DNA from: UBA4582 sp965657335 | GTDB lineage: Bacteria; Pseudomonadota; Gammaproteobacteria; Pseudomonadales; Azotimanducaceae | Direction: 5' to 3' | Assembly (NCBI GenBank): GCA_965657335.1 | Contig: CBFHOH010000004.1 | Coordinates: 62,001-126,000, forward strand | DNA: 64,000 bases | Program-made: the position numbers and the translations under genes | The notes under the pieces: generated by a model | Database searches by the model: none | Seen by the model: the letters and a program-made list of their open reading frames with translations, nothing else | Told to the model about the DNA's origin: nothing | Shown here: piece by piece, positions 25,538 through 35,046 of the stretch | Numbering within the stretch: the first letter of the stretch is position 1 | How the letters are laid out: the number at the start of each line of letters is the position of its first letter

Positions 25538-27865
25538 ATGAAAATCAATAAAGTCTTTATGGGCGCTGCGTTGGTAGTAGCACCGTTATACACACCTCAG
25601 CTTGCAATAGCTGAGGAGTCCAGTGATGCGATGGAAGAGGTCATTGTTACCTCTCGTCGAAAGAATGAGTCGGTGCAGGACGTACCGCTGTCAGTGACCG
25701 TGTTTGGCGAGGAACAAATCAATCAACTTAAGCCGCAGACTTTGCGAGATTTTGATGGTCTCGCTCCCAATGTCTACATCGGTATGAATGCTGCCGGACC
25801 CGGCAACAGCACCATCTATATTCGAGGTGTTGGATATCCTGGTAGTGAAAAGACACAAAGCCCGCAGGTTGCAGTAATCGTCGACGGTGTGCAAATGGGC
25901 TCAAGTACAGGCGCCCTGATTGACGTGTTTGACGTTGAAAGCATGGAGATAAATCGTGGTCCTCAGGGCGTTTTGTTTGGTCGGAATACGATTGGCGGAA
26001 ACATCGTGGTTAATCGGGTAAAACCAAAGTTTAATGATCTAGGCTTTGCTGCAAGCGCGATCTTGGGTAACTACAACGGTCAAACCGTCAAAGCACGGGT
26101 CAATATTCCACTTATTGACGACACCTTAGCGCTGAAAATCGGGGCGATTAGCCGAACGCAGGATGGCTTTTACGATAATCTGACTATTGGTGGCGAACAG
26201 GGTGACATTGATTTTCAATCACAGACGCTGGCATTACGATGGGCGCCAAACGACGCGCTCGACGCAATTCTTACTTATGATCGTATAGATGATAATACGG
26301 AAATTACGCCTCAAGATGCGTTGTACGATGGTGATAACAGGTTTGTCACTTTTGCAGACAAGGAAACACCTACCAGTTATCAGGTTGACCAACTGTCTCT
26401 TCGCCTAAATTGGGATATCACGGACAGATTGTCATTAACCTCCATCACTGCTGATAATTCGGGTACTGATAGTACTGAATCTGATTTTGATGGTACGTTT
26501 ATCGGAAGCCCAAGCTCTCCTATCGTGCAACTGCACCCGCGCAGGGTCCAAGATTTTGATTACTTCTCGCAGGAATTGAGGTTTGATTTTGCTGTCAATG
26601 AACAACTCGACCTGATGGGTGGGTATTCTTACTACGATTCCGAACTTGACTACATTCAATATACTAACAATATTGTTCAGTTGCCGGCTGTAGCGCTTGG
26701 GGGTGCTTGTGCTCCATTCATGAGAGCAAATCCTGTACTGGGAGATTCGTTCTGTCAGTTTCCTAATGACAAGAGCACCCAGTTTGCAGGTGAGGACGTT
26801 GAGTCAACGGCATTTTTCGCTTCGCTGACCTGGCGCCCAATAGATGATCTTGAGTTTTTGGTCGGTGTAAGAAGAATCGATGAAGAGAAGTCTGGCCGTA
26901 ATTCATATGTCAACCATTCCACAGGCACGTTTGATGCACCGGGACAAGATCCACACGACTTCACTGGTGCTCCTCAAATACCGGGTGCAAGTTATACGGT
27001 TTCCGATGATTGGCAGGAGACAATTTCTACTGCCTCTGTAAATTATGCATTTTCAGATAACGCCAGAGTCTATGCGTCATACAGTGAAGGGTTTCGCTCC
27101 GGCGGATTTAGTATAAGGTCAGTTAATGCCGATACGGCTCCCTACTTGCCAGAAACCGCCGAGCAGACTGAATTTGGTCTGAAATCTGACTGGTTGGATG
27201 GCAACCTGAGATTTAACCTCGCCTACTACATCTTAGAAAGAGAAGCAGGGCAGTTCATTTCTATTATTACGCTACCTGCTGGAACCATTCCAGGTACAAA
27301 TACCATCATTAACAATGGTGGAACGGCTGAGTCGAAGGGTGTTGAATTCGAGGCGTCTTGGAACATTACCGAAAACTTAACGATCGCCGCGAACGGTGGC
27401 ACCATCGACGTTGACAATGGCCCGTTCACGCTCACGTGTGATGTGCTTGATGGCTGTTCAGCTGGTGCGGAACCATCTGGCACAATTAGAAACCTAGGCG
27501 GTGGTAGTGACTCTCGGCAGCCTGATCGTAGTTTGGCATTGAATGTCGCTTATCAGAGACAGATGGGCGATGGCGTGTTTAGAGCAAACACTGGATATAA
27601 GAGAGTCGGAGACTTCCTCTTGGTAAACACGGGTGCAGGTCCTGACAATCGGTTGTTCGAAGGTAATTATGGTTTGTGGGATGCACAAATTGGCTACGAC
27701 ATGGAATTGTCCAGCGGCAGCATGTTGAGCTTTTCACTTTACGGAAAAAACCTGTCTGACACAGAGTTTAAAGAACAGGCACTATTCCTTGGTGGTCCAA
27801 CCGCCGGTTTTCAAGGTTGGGGAGCACCTCGAACTTTTGCGCTCGAAGTTAGTTTTAGCCGTTAG
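25538..27865 (+). CDS. TonB-dependent outer-membrane receptor 3
   Basis: 775-residue TonB-dependent receptor. The ATG at 25538 follows a GGGGG SD; an in-frame TTG 12 bases earlier overlaps that SD and is unlikely. The signal peptide is cleaved near residue 25 (LAIAE). The TonB box EEVIVTSRR is at 33-41. The plug carries MEINRGPQGVLFGRNTIGG, and the barrel ends LEVSFSR. The receptor differs from receptors 1 and 2 in loop sequence, so it may take a different ligand. A strong terminator follows, so it is a single-gene unit under site 6. Confidence 0.93.
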   Translation: MKINKVFMGAALVVAPLYTPQLAIAEESSDAMEEVIVTSRRKNESVQDVPLSVTVFGEEQINQLKPQTLRDFDGLAPNVYIGMNAAGPGNSTIYIRGVGYPGSEKTQSPQVAVIVDGVQMGSSTGALIDVFDVESMEINRGPQGVLFGRNTIGGNIVVNRVKPKFNDLGFAASAILGNYNGQTVKARVNIPLIDDTLALKIGAISRTQDGFYDNLTIGGEQGDIDFQSQTLALRWAPNDALDAILTYDRIDDNTEITPQDALYDGDNRFVTFADKETPTSYQVDQLSLRLNWDITDRLSLTSITADNSGTDSTESDFDGTFIGSPSSPIVQLHPRRVQDFDYFSQELRFDFAVNEQLDLMGGYSYYDSELDYIQYTNNIVQLPAVALGGACAPFMRANPVLGDSFCQFPNDKSTQFAGEDVESTAFFASLTWRPIDDLEFLVGVRRIDEEKSGRNSYVNHSTGTFDAPGQDPHDFTGAPQIPGASYTVSDDWQETISTASVNYAFSDNARVYASYSEGFRSGGFSIRSVNADTAPYLPETAEQTEFGLKSDWLDGNLRFNLAYYILEREAGQFISIITLPAGTIPGTNTIINNGGTAESKGVEFEASWNITENLTIAANGGTIDVDNGPFTLTCDVLDGCSAGAEPSGTIRNLGGGSDSRQPDRSLALNVAYQRQMGDGVFRANTGYKRVGDFLLVNTGAGPDNRLFEGNYGLWDAQIGYDMELSSGSMLSFSLYGKNLSDTEFKEQALFLGGPTAGFQGWGAPRTFALEVSFSR

Positions 27866-27881
27866 TTAATAAAGTATGAAG

Positions 27882-27909
27882 AAAGCCGCTTTCAAGCGGC
27901 TTTTTTTTT
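27882..27909 (+). terminator. Rho-independent terminator
   Basis: The stem AAAGCCGCT/AGCGGCTTT with a four-base loop is followed by a run of nine T, 17 bp after the TonB receptor 3 stop. Confidence 0.93.
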
Positions 27910-28018
27910 GTTAACTTTTTGTCGTTATTGCGGCTGAGCTTAGATTAAGCATCGTACTGCGCTGTTCTCATCGATACTGAGTACGAGAAAATAGCGCCAA
28001 CAAAACAGAGGAAAATCA

Positions 28019-28936
28019 ATGTTCGATTTTGGTGGTAAAACCGTATTAATTACGGGTGCAAGCTACGGTTTAGGAGAAGAATTTGCTTATGCCTTCGCTC
28101 AAGCAGGTGCAGACCTAATTTTAACAGCACGTAGTGAAGAACTTTTGCACGCGGTTGCAAAAAAATGTCGAGAGAGTGGCAGCAAGGTTACTGTTGCTAT
28201 CGGCGACGTTGCGATTGAACGGGATGTGCAAGCGGTAATCGAAGCTGGTCTCGAGGCGCATGGGCAAATTGACGTCCTTATTAACAACGCAGGTATTGCA
28301 GATGCTAGGGGTGTTGCAGCGGAACAATTTGATGCCGATACCTTCAATCGGATTCTGTCAGTAGATCTAGCAGGTGCTTTTTATTTTGCGCGCGACTGTG
28401 GTCGTCATATGCTGCAAAGGGGGCGCGGGGCAATTGTTAATATATGTTCGATAATGGCCAGCGGCGGCAATGAGAACAATGTAATTGGTTATACCGCTGC
28501 GAAAGGCGGTTTACGAAATATGACACTGCAGATGGGTAGCGAGTGGGCAGACAGAGGAGTTAGGGTCAACTCTGTATCACCTGGGTTTATCGTGACCGAA
28601 ATGACCAGACCCATGCTGGAAGCGATGGGCATTGATCGCTGGATCGCAAGTAGAACACCGATGAGGCGCGTTGGTGAGGCCCAGGAAGTAACAAACGCGG
28701 TGCTGTTCCTGGCCTCCGATCTTGCAAGCTATATTACTGGTGTTGACTTGTTAGTCGATGGTGGTACTAATGCCAGTAATGGCACGTTCCAAATTCCTCC
28801 TATTCATCATGAGTGGAACACAGATACACCGATGGTGCCAAGTACGTACGAGCCGGTACAACCTCGTCCCGATTGGTATCAGGCGCTGGAAGGCGGCGTA
28901 CCGGGCGTACACTATCCTTTGCCAGATCAGGAATAG
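28019..28936 (+). CDS. SDR-family oxidoreductase with C-terminal extension
   Basis: 305-residue SDR. Motifs are TGASYGLG near residue 11, VLINNAGIAD, NICSIMASGG (Ser) and GYTAAKGG (Tyr, Lys). The core ends at DLLVDGGTNAS. About 45 further residues (PIHHEWNTDTPMVPSTYEP and on) are rich in Pro and Trp and not part of a standard SDR, so they may shape the active site or the oligomer. The SD AGAGGAA precedes the ATG. It lies 57 bp before the GPH transporter and is probably cotranscribed with it. Confidence 0.88.
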   Translation: MFDFGGKTVLITGASYGLGEEFAYAFAQAGADLILTARSEELLHAVAKKCRESGSKVTVAIGDVAIERDVQAVIEAGLEAHGQIDVLINNAGIADARGVAAEQFDADTFNRILSVDLAGAFYFARDCGRHMLQRGRGAIVNICSIMASGGNENNVIGYTAAKGGLRNMTLQMGSEWADRGVRVNSVSPGFIVTEMTRPMLEAMGIDRWIASRTPMRRVGEAQEVTNAVLFLASDLASYITGVDLLVDGGTNASNGTFQIPPIHHEWNTDTPMVPSTYEPVQPRPDWYQALEGGVPGVHYPLPDQE

Positions 28937-28992
28937 TCAGAGATTGGGCATAGGCATTAAAAGACAAGCAACGTTATAAAACGGGATTAGAT

Positions 28993-30342
28993 ATGGACGA
29001 TAAAGTGAATTTGAATAAAAAGACTTTGTTCTTTTATGGTCTCACAGATTTACCCATCGCCATGTCCCTGTTTCCAGTCATCGTGTTTATTCCTCGGTAC
29101 TATGCTAGTGATGTAGGCGTGCCACTCGCGATCGTTGCAAGCATATTGTTCTTTGTGCGGTGGAGTGACGTTGTGACAGATCCACTGATGGGTTACCTGA
29201 GCGACCACACGAAGTCACGATTTGGTAGACGGCGTATATGGATAGTTTCAGCAACGCCGATAATGATGCTGTCAGTTTATAATCTATTTATGCCTGGAGA
29301 AGACGCTGGCGGATTTCATTTGGCCTTATGGAGTTTTATGTTGTCTCTTGGCATCACGATGATGCTAATTCCTTACTATGCTTGGGGAGCAGAGCTCTCG
29401 ACCGACTATAGAGAGCGTTCCAGAGTGACCGGCAGTCGAGCTATCTTTAATGCATTAGGTTCTCTGTCGGCTCAGTTAGTGCCTGCAATCGCACTTTTGC
29501 TCTTTGGTCTTGGTGGAAGCGGCGTAGTGCTGGAGTTAGTGGGCACGACAATGTTGGTGCTCATGCCTATTTGTGTGCTCTTGACGGTGACTAATGTGCC
29601 TGAGCCGACTTACGTACCACAGAAGCGTGTGAGTGTTAAGGAAGGCCTAAAAGTGATGTTCTCTAACGGACCGTTTAAAAGGCTGGTCGGCGCTTTTATG
29701 ATTGGCTCCATCGGACTTAATGTCACTACCCCGCTTTATCTGTTTTTTATTGCTGATGTGCTGGATGCCGAAGAAAAAGCAATTTACATGCTGAGTGTGT
29801 TCTATCTCATGAGCATTATTGCAGTGCCTTTTTGGGTTTGGTTTTCAGGACGAGTTGGCAAGCATCGAGCCTATCTCGCATCTTTTTTCATGTTAGCCTT
29901 TGCTCATCCGTTTTATATGCTGTTAGGTGAAGGGGACTTTTGGTTCATGCTTCCCATTACTGTGGTCACAGGTTTTGCTGCCGGGGGGTTCGCACAAACG
30001 CTACCGAATTCAATGAAGGCAGATGTGATAGACCTAGACACTCTCGAGACAGGTGAAAATCGTGCTGCTCAATTCTTTTCAGCTTGGTCATTCGCTCAAA
30101 AGGCAACTGCTTCTTTTGGTGGAGCGATTGCACTTTTTGGTTTGGGCATGGTGGGCTTTGATGCACAGGCAGGTTCAGCTAACGGCGAAGAACAATTGTG
30201 GGGACTTCGCTTTCTGTTCTCAACCTTCCCCTCGCTGTTCTTTTTAACCGGTGCTGCGATTGTATGGAGTTATCCTATCACCGAGAAAAAACATGCGGAA
30301 ATCAGGGCCCAGCTAGATGCAGCGGCCTCGAAAACCGCTTAA
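28993..30342 (+). CDS. MFS transporter, GPH family
   Basis: 449-residue membrane protein with 12 predicted TM helices. GPH features are WSDVVTDPLMGYLSDHTKSR followed by FGRRRIW, and YYAWGAELSTDYRERSRVTG. It may be a cation-coupled symporter for a catabolic substrate or intermediate. It forms a pair with the SDR at 28019. Its stop lies three bases from the stop of the convergent Rieske gene, with no terminator between them. It is distinct from the other GPH member at 20389. Confidence 0.9.
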   Translation: MDDKVNLNKKTLFFYGLTDLPIAMSLFPVIVFIPRYYASDVGVPLAIVASILFFVRWSDVVTDPLMGYLSDHTKSRFGRRRIWIVSATPIMMLSVYNLFMPGEDAGGFHLALWSFMLSLGITMMLIPYYAWGAELSTDYRERSRVTGSRAIFNALGSLSAQLVPAIALLLFGLGGSGVVLELVGTTMLVLMPICVLLTVTNVPEPTYVPQKRVSVKEGLKVMFSNGPFKRLVGAFMIGSIGLNVTTPLYLFFIADVLDAEEKAIYMLSVFYLMSIIAVPFWVWFSGRVGKHRAYLASFFMLAFAHPFYMLLGEGDFWFMLPITVVTGFAAGGFAQTLPNSMKADVIDLDTLETGENRAAQFFSAWSFAQKATASFGGAIALFGLGMVGFDAQAGSANGEEQLWGLRFLFSTFPSLFFLTGAAIVWSYPITEKKHAEIRAQLDAAASKTA

Positions 30343-30344
30343 AA

Positions 30345-31706
30345 CTATTGTTCAACAGGCCCGACATGCTTCTCGATATATTCGTCTATTAATTCGTGGT
30401 ATCGACGTATCCGGGTTTCTTGGTTTGATAAGTAGACTCCCGTAAAGCCTCTAGAGCGGAACCCGCGTTGTTGCGTGACAAATACAGCAACGTCTTCTTC
30501 GATAGCCGGTCCAATCGAGTCCTTACCGTATTGCAGCATAGTAACTTCCGCTTCATCGTCATCCGGCGAGGTAGTCACGGCCTGACGTGAACGATTTAGG
30601 CTCGCATCCTCGTTAAGTGAGGCTGGGCTTGCGTACCACCAATTATCGAATAGACATTGTTCGGGATCGCTCATGTGTGGTCGAGCCCTCAGGAAATGAA
30701 ACCCATCAGCCCAGACCGACACAGCAAAGTTTGGAAACAATGTGTAATGGAAAGCATCTGTTAATTGCTCTTTCGGTACATTGGCATAGTGCGTATAGCC
30801 GCGGTCGGGTCCCAATTTTTGTTTGGCGTCTTGAAGCGCGGGACGGGTATCTTCCAAGCGGTTCTTATACTCGGCGGGATCAAGGTCCCAATAGCGGAGT
30901 AGGCTAGCAAGAGGTTCGACAATATTGCCGTCGGCATCCTCGTGACCGACGCCAAACCCGCCTTTCATTATCATTCGGTTGTGACCTTCATCCGCGAGGT
31001 CAAATTTTGTCTCTTTAAAGTAGGTGTCGATCGCGCCGCGGATCTTCTTGCGATCGGTGTCAGGTGTTGCACGCATGTGCACCGTGGGTACGTGATAAGA
31101 TTCATTGAAGTTATCAAGTACTATCTTCCAATTACAAGGTAGCCACATTGTATTCGCGCTAGTGCGCTTCCACGTGTGAATTTCACGCTTTTCCCATTCA
31201 TCCCAAATTGGACCTAGGTACTCTCGTAAGGAAACGCAATCGGGGTCCATATTTACCCAGATAAACCCCGCAAAGGTTTCACATTTAAGTTCTGCAAGTC
31301 TTACGTTTTCACAGGGATTCCCTTCTGGAAAGTCCTCTTTGTCAGGGGCGAAATTGAGCTTGCCATCGGGAAGAAAAGCCCAGCTATGGTACTTGCAAAC
31401 AAAACGCTGCAGAACGTGTCCTTTGGTTTCTTCAACGAGAGGATTACCGCGATGCTGACAAACGTTGTAGAAGGCCTTCACCCCTCCGTCTTTCTGTCGA
31501 ACCATCAGTATTTCTTCTCGGCCCACTTCCTCTTTCTGCCAATCGCCGAAATTTGGTAACTCAGCTTCTCTGCCGAGCAATAACCAGGCTTTCGTCCACA
31601 TCCCTTCCCATTCCTGCTCCAAAAATTCTTTGGAGGTATAACGGGTGCCGGGTATTTTGTGTCCTTGAGTAGCCTGTTTTGGCCAGTCTTCGAGTTGTAA
31701 TGACAT
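30345..31706 (-). CDS. Rieske oxygenase alpha subunit, second type
   Basis: 453-residue ring-hydroxylating-type oxygenase. Rieske ligands are in CQHRGNPLV and CKYHSWAF, and the mononuclear iron site in NFNESYHVPTVH. It is clearly different from the 8175/37221 pair in its N-terminus and iron-site sequence, so it likely acts on another substrate or step. The SD AAAGGAA lies before the ATG. It follows the SnoaL-like gene at 31799 and the kinase at 32247 on the same strand, probably one unit. A SnoaL-like protein beside it could resemble a beta subunit in fold only. No electron-transfer partner is nearby. Confidence 0.92.
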   Translation of the reverse strand: MSLQLEDWPKQATQGHKIPGTRYTSKEFLEQEWEGMWTKAWLLLGREAELPNFGDWQKEEVGREEILMVRQKDGGVKAFYNVCQHRGNPLVEETKGHVLQRFVCKYHSWAFLPDGKLNFAPDKEDFPEGNPCENVRLAELKCETFAGFIWVNMDPDCVSLREYLGPIWDEWEKREIHTWKRTSANTMWLPCNWKIVLDNFNESYHVPTVHMRATPDTDRKKIRGAIDTYFKETKFDLADEGHNRMIMKGGFGVGHEDADGNIVEPLASLLRYWDLDPAEYKNRLEDTRPALQDAKQKLGPDRGYTHYANVPKEQLTDAFHYTLFPNFAVSVWADGFHFLRARPHMSDPEQCLFDNWWYASPASLNEDASLNRSRQAVTTSPDDDEAEVTMLQYGKDSIGPAIEEDVAVFVTQQRGFRSRGFTGVYLSNQETRIRRYHELIDEYIEKHVGPVEQ

Positions 31707-31798
31707 GGGTGGCGTTCCTTTAACGGGTATCTATTAACAGTATAACGAAATGGTGCTTGTTGCCAGTGTGGGCACAGCAGGTGCCTGTATAGTAACAA

Positions 31799-32212
31799 TT
31801 ATGGGTTTGTGACATGAGTACCACGCCTAACAAGTTCGTGGCGGATAATCTTCCAATCGCCGCTAATACAACGATAATCAGTGAGATAGGTAGCCCAGAG
31901 TGTCAGCTGTGAATCCGGTTTGCTCTTCAAGTAATGCATAGCCTGCACATCGACACGAGTAGAGGCATGGTCTCCATCAATATCTACAAGTTGGGGTCCC
32001 AGCATGTGTTGAGTTTCACCAAATGCTTCCAGCTTGCTTTTAACATCTTCAACCCAATTATCAGCACCGACCAACGTCTCGGCGCCAAAGCCGACAATTT
32101 CAACATCATCAGCAAAGCAGTTGCGATATTGCTCCATATTCCTATCATCGACGCCTGCAGCGTAGCGAGTCATAACATCTTGTATAGCGAGGCGGGTTTC
32201 GAGCGCAGTCAT
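31799..32212 (-). CDS. SnoaL-like / NTF2-fold protein
   Basis: 137-residue SnoaL-like protein: RLAIQDVMTRYAAGVDDRNM at the N-terminus, then FADDVEIVGF, and DWKIIRHELVRRGTHV near the end. An Asp and several His line the presumed pocket, but I cannot name the reaction. The SD AGGAAG lies just upstream. It sits between the kinase (34 bp upstream) and the Rieske oxygenase (92 bp downstream), so a role in the same pathway is likely. It is a distant relative of the 6564 protein. Confidence 0.85.
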   Translation of the reverse strand: MTALETRLAIQDVMTRYAAGVDDRNMEQYRNCFADDVEIVGFGAETLVGADNWVEDVKSKLEAFGETQHMLGPQLVDIDGDHASTRVDVQAMHYLKSKPDSQLTLWATYLTDYRCISGDWKIIRHELVRRGTHVTNP

Positions 32213-32246
32213 AGTCTTCCTGTTAGATCGTTAGAATTTAAAGGGT

Positions 32247-33311
32247 TTATTTCAACAAGTCGTGGCAAGCCATACTTTCCAACGCTGCAAGTGAGCGCTG
32301 AAGCATTACCCGGCCAAGCTCCATGCCCCGCTCGTTGCCTGGATCTAAAGTGCCACAAACAGCAATGGGCGTAATCATCGTAATCATCAGGTTTAGGCGG
32401 TAGTCTCTAAGGCATTCATCGAAACTGTAGTCGCGCACGCCGCAATCAATCAAAGTCTCATGATATCGGCGTAGTTCCTCAAGCTCGATTTCACCACGTA
32501 AATCAGTGTCACAGCTTTGGGCGCTGAAATAAGCGATGTCGTGAGGTCCCTTGCCTCCCATTGTATTCTGCCAATCCACCGCGATAATTTCGGCTTTACC
32601 ATCGATAACAGGTAGTAACATATTATCGGTGCGATAGTCGCCATGGATAACCGTTTGGGTGCCCGACATCGCCTGCTCAAACAGCTCTTTAAATTGTTCG
32701 CCGATTGCAACTACGGTACTTTCAAGATTGCCGGTGAAGTACTCGCCAAACATGTCTAACGTTGGTTGTACACCCGGCTTATAAATGACGTCCCTACGGA
32801 AAAGATTCTTTTCCTCAATATTTTGATAGTTAAGCCATTTTAGTTGCTCGGTTTTCCCCCAATAGCGCCCGTGAAGCTGGGCAGAGCGGAAAAAAGCAAG
32901 GGACATGATCTCTCGGGAGCAACCTGCTAATTGGTTGCCCGCGTCAGCATCTCCCATGTCCTCGAGTACTAACAGAAAATCTTGAGTTGATTCATCCAGA
33001 AAGGCATATAAACATTGAGGTGTCTTTATCGGGCAGTCATGTGAAAGGTGGCGGTAAAAGTTCACCTCATTTGCGTAGAAGTTCAAGCCCTTAGAAATTT
33101 CGACATTTTCCGTTTGCGCAATGACTTTAACGATACAAGTGGTGGTTGTGCCGTCGGCCATTTCTATTGTGGCTCGCGCAATGGACGACATGAGACCAAC
33201 GCCTTCGCCTAGAGGAACCACATCGACTTGTACAGCGGGGCTGCGTAATTGCAGAATCTTGTTGGCAAGTTGAGCATCAAACTGCGCAGCACTCTTTAAT
33301 ACGACCCCCAT
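32247..33311 (-). CDS. APH-like phosphotransferase
   Basis: 354-residue protein with the choline-kinase/APH fold. The catalytic loop HGDYRTDNML and the metal Asp in AVDWQNTMGGKGPHD are intact. I place the start at ATG 33311 (MGVVLKSAAQF), which has AGGAG six bases upstream. The frame runs open to 33350, but starts there have no SD. It is a paralogue of the partial gene at 2-577. The catabolic context suggests phosphorylation of a hydroxylated metabolite; ecdysteroid-kinase-like and ACAD10-like relatives are known in this fold. Confidence 0.85.
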   Translation of the reverse strand: MGVVLKSAAQFDAQLANKILQLRSPAVQVDVVPLGEGVGLMSSIARATIEMADGTTTTCIVKVIAQTENVEISKGLNFYANEVNFYRHLSHDCPIKTPQCLYAFLDESTQDFLLVLEDMGDADAGNQLAGCSREIMSLAFFRSAQLHGRYWGKTEQLKWLNYQNIEEKNLFRRDVIYKPGVQPTLDMFGEYFTGNLESTVVAIGEQFKELFEQAMSGTQTVIHGDYRTDNMLLPVIDGKAEIIAVDWQNTMGGKGPHDIAYFSAQSCDTDLRGEIELEELRRYHETLIDCGVRDYSFDECLRDYRLNLMITMITPIAVCGTLDPGNERGMELGRVMLQRSLAALESMACHDLLK

Positions 33312-33364
33312 GCGGGCTCCTGATTTTCTGTGGTACATTGTGAATACCATAATAAGGAAGAACT

Positions 33365-34132
33365 ATGAAACTACAAGATCGATTTGACTTAACTGGGCAA
33401 GTCGCAGTCGTTACAGGCGCGGGCAGGGGAATAGGCGAGGGCATAGCGCTTGATTTTGCAGAGGCTGGCGCCTCGGTTGTCGTCGCTGCCAGAAGAGGTG
33501 ACGAAATTAAAGCAGTCGCTGATCGCATTAACGCCAAAGGCGGAAACGCTATCGCTGTGACGACTGATGTAACAAATGATGACGCGGTATTGGCGCTGGG
33601 ACAGGCGGCAGTTGATAACTTTGGCAGTTTAACTATTTGGGTAAACAATGCCGGTGGCTCTGCATTGAGAATGCCGCTAACAGAATTACCTCGCCAAGAG
33701 TGGTACAACACGATTCGCCTAAATCTTGATGCTGTTTATGTTGGGTGCATGACGGCGGCCAAGTTTATGAACAAAGGGTCGATTATCAATATTAGTTCCG
33801 GTGCTGGCACCGGTCCTGTTCCCGGAAGCGCACACTACGGGGCTGCCAAAGCAGCGGTAAATTCGCTGACCTGGACGCTATCAGCTGAGCTAGCACCTAA
33901 TATACGCGTTAACGGCGTTGCGCCCGGTGCGATACCTACAGAGATCATGTTGAAGGCGCTTGATAAATCAGAAGACCAGTTAGATGAGTTGCTAGAAGAA
34001 TGGAACATTCCTCTTGGTAGGCTAGGTACGCCTGAGGATATTGGTTCAGCGTGCGTTTATCTTGCGTCTGAAGCGGCTGGCTGGGTGAGCGGTGAGATTC
34101 TTAGGGTTGGTGGTGGCGCCAAACCCCGCTAG
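33365..34132 (+). CDS. SDR-family oxidoreductase
   Basis: 255-residue classical SDR. Motifs are TGAGRGIGEG near residue 19, IWVNNAGGSA, INISSGAGTG (Ser) and HYGAAKAAVN (Tyr, Lys). It resembles 7-alpha-hydroxysteroid or 3-oxoacyl reductase-like enzymes by general pattern, but this is not decisive. The SD AAGGAAG lies before the ATG. It is the first gene of a plus-strand set with a crotonase and an alpha/beta hydrolase, divergent from the kinase by only 53 bp. Confidence 0.9.
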   Translation: MKLQDRFDLTGQVAVVTGAGRGIGEGIALDFAEAGASVVVAARRGDEIKAVADRINAKGGNAIAVTTDVTNDDAVLALGQAAVDNFGSLTIWVNNAGGSALRMPLTELPRQEWYNTIRLNLDAVYVGCMTAAKFMNKGSIINISSGAGTGPVPGSAHYGAAKAAVNSLTWTLSAELAPNIRVNGVAPGAIPTEIMLKALDKSEDQLDELLEEWNIPLGRLGTPEDIGSACVYLASEAAGWVSGEILRVGGGAKPR

Positions 34133-34192
34133 TAACGATGTGAATTTGTGAGCGTGGCATGATCAGTTAAATATCATTGGAGACGAGTAAAA

Positions 34193-35044
34193 ATGGCATA
34201 TGAGTATTCAACAATAGTGACGGAATTTGACAAGGGCGTGATGTTTGCGACCATTAGTAATCCTCCGGCGAATGTGATGACTGCGGCGTTGTATACCGAT
34301 TTGGTAGGGTTCACAACGGAAGTTGAAGTTGATGATAGGGTCAGGGTTGTCGTATTTCAGAGTGCCGATCCTGAGTTTTTTATCGCGCACTTTGACGTTG
34401 AAATGATACTGACTTTTCCAACAGATGAGCCTGCCCAGCGTCCGGAAAAATCGAGCGATTTTCATTTGATGTGTGAACGTGTGCGCAATATGCCAAAAGC
34501 GACCATTGTAAAAATGGCCGGTCGAGCCGGCGGAGGAGGTAACGAATTCGCCGCATCATGTGATATGCGATACGGCGTCGCTGGTAAAACTAAAATTAAC
34601 CAGATGGAAGTGGCTCTTGGTATTTTACCCGGTGGCACTGGCACCCAAAGACTCCCTCGCCTCGTTGGTAGAGGTCGCGCTATGGAAATTTGTCTTGGAA
34701 GCGATGATATTGATGCTGAAACATGCGTAGCATGGGGATACCTCAATCGAATATTTTCCAGTAGCGAAGAGATGAGTGACTGGGTTGATCAACTGGCCTA
34801 TCGGATCGCCAGTTGGCCTGCTGAAGCGATAGCCTTGTGTAAGGCTTCGGTGAACAACTCGGAAAATGAACTTTCTGAGGCGCTGCTAGATGAAGCTTAT
34901 CTGTTTCAGCAAACGTTGCGCACCGAGGGTGCGCAGAGGAATATGCGCAAAGCGATGGAACTGGGTGCTCAAACGCGTGAAGGTGAGCTTCGTATGGGAG
35001 AGCTTTGTCGTGAAGTTGGGGAAGCAACTCAAAGCGAAGATTAA
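34193..35044 (+). CDS. Enoyl-CoA hydratase/isomerase
   Basis: 283-residue crotonase. Unlike the 22953 protein it keeps Glu at both hydratase positions: NQMEVALGILPGGTGTQRL and RAMEICLG. The oxyanion-hole part is KMAGRAGGGGNEFAASCDM, somewhat diverged in the first loop (PEFFIAHFD). It probably hydrates an enoyl-CoA in a side-chain or ring-fission beta-oxidation step. TTGGAGACG lies before the ATG. It is 60 bp after the SDR and two bases before the alpha/beta hydrolase start. Confidence 0.88.
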   Translation: MAYEYSTIVTEFDKGVMFATISNPPANVMTAALYTDLVGFTTEVEVDDRVRVVVFQSADPEFFIAHFDVEMILTFPTDEPAQRPEKSSDFHLMCERVRNMPKATIVKMAGRAGGGGNEFAASCDMRYGVAGKTKINQMEVALGILPGGTGTQRLPRLVGRGRAMEICLGSDDIDAETCVAWGYLNRIFSSSEEMSDWVDQLAYRIASWPAEAIALCKASVNNSENELSEALLDEAYLFQQTLRTEGAQRNMRKAMELGAQTREGELRMGELCREVGEATQSED

Positions 35045-35046
35045 GC

